A DNA stretch of 64,000 nucleotides, from positions 605,153 to 669,152 of the forward strand of contig NZ_CP054719.1 of the NCBI RefSeq assembly GCF_014896945.1, written 5' to 3'. Each line of letters opens with the position of its first letter. The stretch's first letter is position 1. Below, one piece after another: positions 58,021 through 64,000 of the stretch. Source of the stretch: Candidatus Bodocaedibacter vickermanii. GTDB taxonomy: Bacteria; Pseudomonadota; Alphaproteobacteria; UBA6184. Made by a program: the position numbers and the translations under genes. The notes beneath the pieces were generated by a model. That model ran no database searches. It saw only the letters and a program-made list of their open reading frames with translations, and was not told the origin of the DNA.

Positions 58021-58214
58021 AAGCCCAAGATATCAGATTACTTGTAGAAGATGCAGGACAAGAGTTGGGATACTATTTATATGTGATGCGAATATCCACA
58101 GGAGAAATATATGAAGATCATTTGCAAGATAATTTAGAAATGATATTTCAACAAGCAAAAGAAGATTATGATTTTGAATCCTCTGAATTCAAATCAGTAA
58201 ACGAAGAATAAGGC

Positions 58215-58640
58215 CCCGCCAGTGCTGATCCCTGGCAGCCTGAGGCTGCACCCATAGGTTAGATCCGATGTGCACAAACACGGATTACACTAAACAACCC
58301 AATGCCTTGGAGATCTCAATTTTCACAAACCGTATTACCCATTGAGTCCAGGGATCATCCCTGGCGCCACGCTGGATCCATACGATTTTCCCACACTATG
58401 TTCGGCGCAGGTTTGCTCCTGGCAACGTGACGTTGCATCTATGAGAAGAAAGTCTGGAGCAAAGGGCGCCGCGTAATTGTTTTATGTGAGTTTAACTATA
58501 AATATGGTTGGAAAAAATTACAATTCGTGTCAGCACACATCCGATACCACCTATAGGATCCAACGGCACGTTGGCAGCATGATGCTGCACCCATAAGTTA
58601 GATCCGATTCGCACAGACACGGATTATAAGGAACTAACAC
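58215..58640. repeat. Block of variable-stem hairpin repeats
   Basis: Contains GCAGCC-TGA-GGCTGC, CCAGGGAT-C-ATCCCTGG, GCAACG-TGA-CGTTGC, CCAACG-GCA-CGTTGG and GCAGCA-TGA-TGCTGC within 350 bases, linked by TTAGATCCGATNNGCACA, ACACGGATTA and complementary arms. No gene is visible. Confidence 0.85.
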
Positions 58641-58718
58641 AGTATGCCTCTCGAATCTCGCCCAACACATCCGTCAGCTGTATCAACCCTCTCATGTATG
58701 CCACCCTCTGCCTCTATG

Positions 58719-58790
58719 CGGCTCAAGCAAATCGCAACGCGATTTGATAGCGGCAACCGCCGCTCTGGCGCGTGAAGCGCCCTTGAGCCG
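58719..58790. repeat. 72-nt cloverleaf-forming repeat, copy 2
   Basis: CGGCTCAAG/CTTGAGCCG closes the three arms CAAATCG/CGATTTG, AGCGG/CCGCT and GGCGC/GCGCC. Compared with copy 1 the changes (A to G in the first arm loop, A to G in the third arm loop) spare all stems. Matching flanks extend left to about 58666. Confidence 0.85.
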
Positions 58791-58934
58791 GCAACGTGCC
58801 GTTGCACCAGCGTGACGCTGGATCCGTTAAGTTTGTTTGTTTCAAAACATTGATATTTTAAACTGCTGACAGGCTGCTTACTAGAACATGTGTCCAAACA
58901 CATCGGATCTAACCTATTGGATGCAACGTCACGT
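58791..58934. repeat. Variable-stem hairpin repeats
   Basis: GCAACG-TGC-CGTTGC and CCAGCG-TGA-CGCTGG follow the cloverleaf directly; CACATCGGATCTAACCTATTGG and GCAACG-TCA-CGTTGC lead into R245 copy 5. Confidence 0.8.
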
Positions 58935-59157
58935 TGCGAATTAATAAAGGTTAAGATTCGGTTAACACGATTTTTTTACCACCCCCCGCCCTAGTCACCC
59001 TCAGTGACCTTCGGGTGGGGGGACAAAACCCACTCCCTAAATCGAGACTAAATAGACGAAGCAATCCGTCTTTTCTTCTCGAAACGGTTGGCAAAAAATA
59101 ATAATGTATGAGCGCTCTAAACTTACTATACTCCACAAATGTTAACAAAAGATTGAC
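58935..59157. repeat. R245 structured repeat, copy 5
   Basis: Short-left-end form that begins at a GCAACG-TCA-CGTTGC hairpin, like copy 4. All landmarks are present; GGTGGG near the right end reads GGTTGG. Confidence 0.85.
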
Positions 59158-59244
59158 AAACCAGCGTGACGCTGCACCCACTAGGTTAGATCGGATTCGC
59201 ACGGACACGGATTACAAAAAACACCATTATCTTTCAAAAACATA

Positions 59245-59272
59245 TTGACTTCTCAAATTCACTGTGTATACT
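59245..59272 (+). promoter_or_regulatory. Promoter of the short-RNA cassette B
   Basis: TTGACT (59245-59250), 16 bases, TATACT (59267-59272). It matches cassette A. Confidence 0.6.
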
Positions 59273-59278
59273 AATAGC

Positions 59279-59324
59279 TAGAATTGCGAAAAGGCTATCC
59301 ACTATTTGGTGGGTAGCTTTTTTT
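59279..59324 (+). ncRNA. Candidate ~45-nt RNA ending in a terminator, copy B
   Basis: TAGAATTGCGAAAA then GGCTATCCAC-TATTTG-GTGGGTAGCT hairpin and a T-run. Relative to copy A the loop is replaced and two stem positions change to G-U pairs, so pairing is preserved. Confidence 0.45.
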
Positions 59325-59839
59325 CGTTCTACGTCCAAAAAGTATTTCAGCCAAATGATCTCTAACCAGATCCATGACGAAGCTTTGGTTGAACCACTCA
59401 AAGACGAAACGCCGAATCGAATCCCCAGTACAGGTGCTCAACTACCCGATCAGTAGTCACAGCCCTGTAAACAACCCCTAGAGCCGACGGGCTCGTAAAA
59501 CACGACTTTGTATTATATATACTAAAGTCCGCCTTTCCCCATTCGTGTAAGAAATGGGGTTCTTTTTGCACGTGCGGGTTACTGGGGATTCTCTCGGTTT
59601 AAAAAACAAACTAAATAATTAAACACTTAAACAATGAACTTAACCCTGAAAGCTTCGCAAACACACAGCACTTTCAAACAACAACAAGGAACAAAACCAC
59701 TCACTCCTCAAAAACATCTCAAAATCATTTTTCACCCTTACCCCTCCTGCGCCGAAGGTAGGTTCAGATTTCCCCTCATCCCCTCACATCGTATTTTATT
59801 ACATATCTCACTTACAGTTTTCGTTATTTGAAATCAGTG

Positions 59840-59950
59840 TCCAACCACATCGGATCTAACTTATAGAGTGCAGCATCATGCTGCCGGCACGTTGCCATAT
59901 CTCAAACCACACTCAATCTAACCTAACGAGTCCAGCGTCACGCTGGCATG
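59840..59950. repeat. Variable-stem hairpin repeats
   Basis: CACATCGGATCTAACTTAT, GCAGCA-TCA-TGCTGC, a short GGCACGTTGCC element and CCAGCG-TCA-CGCTGG, ending about 75 bases before the DUF4153 gene. Confidence 0.8.
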
Positions 59951-60026
59951 AACTTGCACAATTCAAATATTCTGCTTCTTATTTATGCAATCTTTTGTTA
60001 AGCTTTCTATTGTATAGAGAGCACCC

Positions 60027-61778
60027 ATGCAAATATTATCATTCTTTAAGACTTCATTCCTACAAGCAACTTTACGGTTTAACTTAGCCGTAGCTTGCTG
60101 CGCGTGCTTGACTTATTGCTTAATATTTCGCCCTGCTTTTCTAACTGACGTCCCGTACTTTGGCATACTGCTGTGTGGAGCATCTTGGTTTGTGGTCAGC
60201 AAGCTATTCACCGAGGGGTTAACCTTACCTAAATGGTCTTATTACGCATTCAGCACCCCAGTGCTTATAGGGCTTGCCTATTATTTTTACCTTTATCCCA
60301 ACTCACTGTGGTTGATGGGTATATTATCTTTAAGCTTTATCTCTTTGATATTTATAGCTCCTTTCATAGGACGGTCTTCGGACGCAGATGAGTTATGGAG
60401 TTTTCATTTTGATGTCCTTAAACACAGCATCTATGCAAGCATAGCTAGCCTTATTTTATTGGTCGGAATAACTCTAGTTTTGTTTGCATTAGACTATCTT
60501 TTTGGATTCAATATCTATTCAGATCTATATCATGATACCTGCACAGTTATTTTCGTGCTTATTTTGCCCGTTCTGGCGCTATCCGGTATCCCAGCCCAAT
60601 TTGGGGATAATACTTATACGTCTGCAGGATCGGTTCTTTTAAAGCTGTTGTTATATATATTGATTCCCTTATTATTAATTTATGGAATCATTTTACATGC
60701 TTACAGTCTGAAAATTATAATCACTCAAGAATTGCCCCGCGGGAAAGTTGCCTACCTTGTTGCAGGCTTTGCAACCATTATGTTGACTACCTATATTTTG
60801 ATACAGCGCTGGAAAAATGAACACTCACTTATTCGTTTGTTTCATCGGTATATTGGGTGGTTTATGATTTTGCCATTGCTGTTAATGGCTTGGGGACTTT
60901 GGGCACGAATATCCGTATTTGGTCTTACAGAATCTCGCTATTTTATTGCGTTATTATGGCTCTGGTTTGTTGCCAGCACTCTCGTAATACTCATCCGAAG
61001 TGTGAATCCAGCTTTATGGATCATTGGAATATTCAGCAGCTTGTTTTTAATAAGCAGTATCGGCCCTTGGAACATTCAAGAACTTCCGATTAATCATCAA
61101 CTACATAAGCTTACAGCTACACTATCCAAAGTTCGCTCTGCAGAAAGTTCCCAAGCTACAAAACAACACCAGATTATTGTCAGCTCGATTTTGGATTACC
61201 TAAACAGTCGCAATCGTCTTGAAGATGTGCGCAGCTTATATCTTAATCCGAACGCTTCGCTATCCTCTGAAAAACTAACTCCACACACGGTAAGCCTTGA
61301 GCTTGGTGTACCCTATATTGAATATTCAGAGCGCGCACAGAAAAGAACCGGTTATCCTATTCACTATAAAATGTCTCCCAATAGTCTGCCGATTAACGGA
61401 TATTCGTATATGATTCCGAATGTGAAACTTTCACTCTATGGAACGTTATCACAGTCATTCGAGATAAAGGGTATTGGATCATTCACCCTACGCTATATTC
61501 CAACTACATCTTCGTTTGAAATCACTCAACAAGGATTTAACTCGCCTATCTATAAAGCCTACCTGCCAGACCTTATTCAGAAATTAGCAGCTGGTTCAAA
61601 AGATACGCTTCAACTTAATCCCAAATTAACAACACAAACACATAATGGCATTACTATTCAAGTTATCTTTACAGAATTCTTCGGCACCACCAATAACACC
61701 CCTGCTCGTTCTCCATCCATAAACCGCGTAACCGATATATCTTGCATAGTGTTAATACAGCGCACGCCTAAAAAATAA
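60027..61778 (+). CDS. DUF4153 domain membrane protein
   Basis: 583-aa integral membrane protein. The first ~360 residues hold about ten to eleven hydrophobic segments, including FALDYLFGFNIYSDLYH and VFVLILPVLALSGIPAQFG, which are typical of DUF4153. A soluble C-terminal part (~370-583) is probably outside the membrane and ends with QVIFTEFFG. Function is unknown. ATAGAGAG precedes the ATG. Confidence 0.85.
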   Translation: MQILSFFKTSFLQATLRFNLAVACCACLTYCLIFRPAFLTDVPYFGILLCGASWFVVSKLFTEGLTLPKWSYYAFSTPVLIGLAYYFYLYPNSLWLMGILSLSFISLIFIAPFIGRSSDADELWSFHFDVLKHSIYASIASLILLVGITLVLFALDYLFGFNIYSDLYHDTCTVIFVLILPVLALSGIPAQFGDNTYTSAGSVLLKLLLYILIPLLLIYGIILHAYSLKIIITQELPRGKVAYLVAGFATIMLTTYILIQRWKNEHSLIRLFHRYIGWFMILPLLLMAWGLWARISVFGLTESRYFIALLWLWFVASTLVILIRSVNPALWIIGIFSSLFLISSIGPWNIQELPINHQLHKLTATLSKVRSAESSQATKQHQIIVSSILDYLNSRNRLEDVRSLYLNPNASLSSEKLTPHTVSLELGVPYIEYSERAQKRTGYPIHYKMSPNSLPINGYSYMIPNVKLSLYGTLSQSFEIKGIGSFTLRYIPTTSSFEITQQGFNSPIYKAYLPDLIQKLAAGSKDTLQLNPKLTTQTHNGITIQVIFTEFFGTTNNTPARSPSINRVTDISCIVLIQRTPKK

Positions 61779-61947
61779 CGTCTATTCTCTGACTAAATAC
61801 ATCTTCGTAATCATACAATTCTCATACTAATCCACTCCCCCAACAAGAATACATTTTTATTTCCAATATCAACCTTTTGGTAATGTTTTTACGCTAATCA
61901 TAGAAAGATTTATAAAAAAAAGAGTGTTATATCAGAAAGGTATTTCC

Positions 61948-64000
61948 ATGAAAAAACGTTTAAATAGTTCTATTTTAGCCGCGACTTCATTAACTGCAAT
62001 CACCGTTCAACATCAAGCAGAAGCAAGTACTCTAGTACTTACAGAGGCACAACTTTCTACTCTTAGCCCTAGTAACCAATTAGAAAGCTCCGATGTTACA
62101 ACGCTTGATTTTAGTAACTTGACCCCTGAAATTGTTAACAGCCTTAAATTGGTGTCAATCGATTTAAGCAAGTTTCAAAATGTACGAAACATCATTTGGC
62201 CATGGTTTGCCTCTAATTTGAAGTTAACACTCCCAGTAAATTTTAATACCCCTCAGAACGACACTTACAGCCGATTAACAATTATTGGAGCAGGCGTTGC
62301 GCCTTCCAGCGATTCTGATTTCACTCTAAACTTGGAATCTCTTTTAAGCCAGTCTGGTAAGATTATTTTAGATACAAAAGCAGTTCCTGTGACTGAATTA
62401 AAAACGGGTTCTGCCGTTGCCAAAATCGAACGAAACGTTGCAACAACAGCTATCACAGTGCCAGATACAATTGAGGCGATCGATACTGACGGAGTAATCC
62501 CTAATGATGTTAAAACATCAGTCACTCTTGTCCCCTCTGTTGCTAACCCGACTGATAAAGTCCCCTTTGTTGGCCTTCCAGTGGCTGTAATAGGAACCAA
62601 CGCCTCATCTTTAAATATTAGTGCGTATTCAGTTGCCGGACAAGACGTAGCTGTATCAGGTATGCCAAATCTAACAACATTAATAACGGCAGCAGGAGAC
62701 AACATCGGATCTTTGAAGGTAACCGGCGAAACAACTGTCACAACAAATGCCGCTAGCATAAATAAAGTAGAATTTACGTCTACTGCTCCTGATCAAACAG
62801 TCGTTACGACAATGTCATCTACCGCAACCACAGTTGCGCCGACCGCTAAAGAATCACACCTTGCCAGCTTTGCTGGAAAAACTGAATTGGATTTTTCTAA
62901 GTTAGACTTAGGAACCACAGACGCAACTGCATCCCGTATTAAAGATATTTTTGATGGACCTGTTCCAATCACGTCAATCGTGTCGATGAAAATAGGCAGT
63001 TCTGTGCTAGCGGCAGTGATGGCAAAACTTAGCATAACTAGCTTAAGTAGCTTTTCTGCCCTAAAACGTTTAGATATCATCAGCGCAACAGGCGCATATC
63101 AACCAACAACACTAGCTTCTTCGGATTTACCGTCAAGCTTAGAAGAATTTTATTCTAGCACTCTTGTTGTACGAAAAGGAACACTAAGCGCAGATTTAGA
63201 ATTTGATAGTAAATTTTCTGCAGCAACCCTTGACTTAAATGGTTTAAATATTAACGGGAAAAATTTAACGATTGCTGGTTCATTTACTGCAAACTCAGTC
63301 AACACTTTAAAATTAAACCCCAGCTTGTTAGCAGCTTCCGCTACAAAAAACTTGATTTCTGCAAGCTCTAGCAAATCAATCATTGTATCAGGTGCTGCAA
63401 GCGGTGCATTAACAACAACACATTTACAAAATGTTGGCACCATTGATTTGCGCACTGTAACGGGCGCTACATCATTCAGTGCGCCTCTTGATGTTGATGG
63501 AAACAATAGCAATCTAAACAAACTATATCTACCGTCAGCCTTTGATGTAGAAGCTGCGGCAGATATTTTAAGCGGTGTAGACAATGGCGAAGTCACTGTT
63601 TATATCTCAGGCGCCTATTCAGGTGCAAAAACATTGGATGCATCCTATGACAAAACTATTCTCAATTTTTCCGGCGTAACGGGTACTGGACGCTTTCAAT
63701 TGCCAGCAGGTGTGCGTGGGTTAGTTTTATCAGATGCTGTAAAAGGTATTAACGTTGGCGCGGCTGCAGTTGTAAATAATTTTGATTTTTCTGGATTAAC
63801 ACGCTTGCGTCAAATTACAGATTTGCCAACATCAGCAACAGTATTAAAATTAAGCAATTCATCTGCATCGTCTGCATTGGAATTAAATCTAGCGGCTCTT
63901 ACATCATTGACCACGCTCAGCTTGGGTAGTAGTAAGGTTTCTCAGTTAAGTTTACCCGCAACAGCTACATTAACTAATGGTGGAGGAATTGAACACTTAG
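61948..64000 (+). CDS. Large secreted repeat protein, N-terminal part (runs out of window)
   Basis: The frame from ATG 61948 (AGAAAGG 8 bases upstream) is open to the window end, 684 codons so far. A signal peptide MKKRLNSSILAATSLTAITV...AEA is followed by Ser/Thr/Ala/Leu-rich sequence with no Cys. Short strands recur: TLDFSNLT, SIDLSKFQ, ELDFSKLDL, TLDLNGLNI, TIDLRTVTG, ILNFSGVTG and FDFSGLTRL, spaced about 25-100 residues. This resembles loose leucine-rich or beta-solenoid surface proteins. Large surface adhesin-like proteins are common in host-associated bacteria; the exact family is not recognised. Confidence 0.85.
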   Translation, partial: MKKRLNSSILAATSLTAITVQHQAEASTLVLTEAQLSTLSPSNQLESSDVTTLDFSNLTPEIVNSLKLVSIDLSKFQNVRNIIWPWFASNLKLTLPVNFNTPQNDTYSRLTIIGAGVAPSSDSDFTLNLESLLSQSGKIILDTKAVPVTELKTGSAVAKIERNVATTAITVPDTIEAIDTDGVIPNDVKTSVTLVPSVANPTDKVPFVGLPVAVIGTNASSLNISAYSVAGQDVAVSGMPNLTTLITAAGDNIGSLKVTGETTVTTNAASINKVEFTSTAPDQTVVTTMSSTATTVAPTAKESHLASFAGKTELDFSKLDLGTTDATASRIKDIFDGPVPITSIVSMKIGSSVLAAVMAKLSITSLSSFSALKRLDIISATGAYQPTTLASSDLPSSLEEFYSSTLVVRKGTLSADLEFDSKFSAATLDLNGLNINGKNLTIAGSFTANSVNTLKLNPSLLAASATKNLISASSSKSIIVSGAASGALTTTHLQNVGTIDLRTVTGATSFSAPLDVDGNNSNLNKLYLPSAFDVEAAADILSGVDNGEVTVYISGAYSGAKTLDASYDKTILNFSGVTGTGRFQLPAGVRGLVLSDAVKGINVGAAAVVNNFDFSGLTRLRQITDLPTSATVLKLSNSSASSALELNLAALTSLTTLSLGSSKVSQLSLPATATLTNGGGIEHL

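Larger units (their letters stand above)
57342..58211 (+). pseudogene. Small gene interrupted by IS200-like copy 2
   Basis: ATG 57342 follows AAAGGAAA and reads MSDYILTAE up to 57369. After the 651-bp insertion the frame resumes in register at 58021 (KAQDIRLLVEDAGQELG...) and stops at TAA 58209-58211. Removing 57370-58020 restores 219 bases, exactly 73 codons, for an acidic 72-aa protein of unknown family (YYLYVMRISTGEIYEDH). Clean restoration without duplicated bases supports both the gene and the IS edges. Confidence 0.85.
59158..59825. repeat. Composite unit B (diverged duplicate of 19589-20260)
   Basis: Follows R245 copy 5 exactly as unit A follows copy 2. It carries the promoter/terminator cassette (59245-59324), the CCCCAGTACAGGTGCTCAAC block, the CCCCATT...AATGGGG hairpin and the GCACGTGCGGGTTACTGGGG end, then a weaker match until TTTTATTACATATCTCAC. 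Confidence 0.85.

Noticed and set aside
62265-63596. Three minus-strand ORFs of 95-164 codons
   Set aside because: They are shadows of the large plus-strand secreted-protein frame, which has a signal peptide and ribosome binding site.

Overview
The window is about 64 kb of an AT-rich alphaproteobacterial chromosome. Four things support that lineage. There is a circularly permuted two-piece tmRNA gene next to an alpha-type SspB. The gene order NDUFA12 homologue, mlaD, DUF2155 is present. The F0 ATP synthase operon carries a b' subunit. A full 14-gene nuo operon is followed by birA and RNase J. Low GC, long repeat-filled intergenic stretches, an Rpn-type nuclease and IS200-like elements suggest a Holosporales/Paracaedibacter-like, host-associated lineage; that placement is inference.

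Layout. 1-654: partial penicillin-binding protein 1A. 655-2626: repeat-rich, with an Rpn nuclease gene. 2624-6551: nhaC, obgE, rpmA, rplU and a RutE-like nitroreductase. 6602-9862: F0 ATP synthase operon (atpI-B-E-F'-F) preceded by a CcmF-like gene. 9939-11649: complex I accessory protein, MlaD, DUF2155 and an orphan secreted protein. 11635-17264: MFS transporter and an RND efflux pair. 17277-18597: sspB, ssrA and a hypothetical gene. 18598-20609: 2 kb of non-coding repeats. 20610-22499: AlkD and FliM. 22558-30608: chemotaxis cluster (MCP, CheY, CheA, CheW, CheY, CheB, CheR). 30655-32043: tRNA-Ser locus with two tiny insertions. 31952-36544: esterase, MscS channel, RNase J, BirA. 36525-50486: nuoA-N on the minus strand. 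50487-51197: repeats. 51198-52967: ferredoxin-NADP reductase, a small protein and rnpB. 53008-58211: two IS200-like copies flanking gspEF, one inside a small gene. 58212-60026: repeats. 60027-64000: DUF4153 membrane protein and the start of a large secreted repeat protein.

How the genes work together. The F0 operon and the complete complex I operon, with the NDUFA12 homologue as an assembly factor, show aerobic respiration. The che operon with FliM shows flagellar chemotaxis. sspB sits directly downstream of ssrA, so the tag-encoding RNA and the adaptor that delivers tagged proteins to ClpXP are neighbours.

The least explained material is intergenic. It includes a family of short hairpins whose inner stem pairs vary with pairing kept; five copies of a structured ~220-250 bp repeat; two copies of a 72-nt perfect cloverleaf; and two diverged copies of a ~900 bp composite unit carrying a conserved promoter-plus-terminator that could express a very short RNA.
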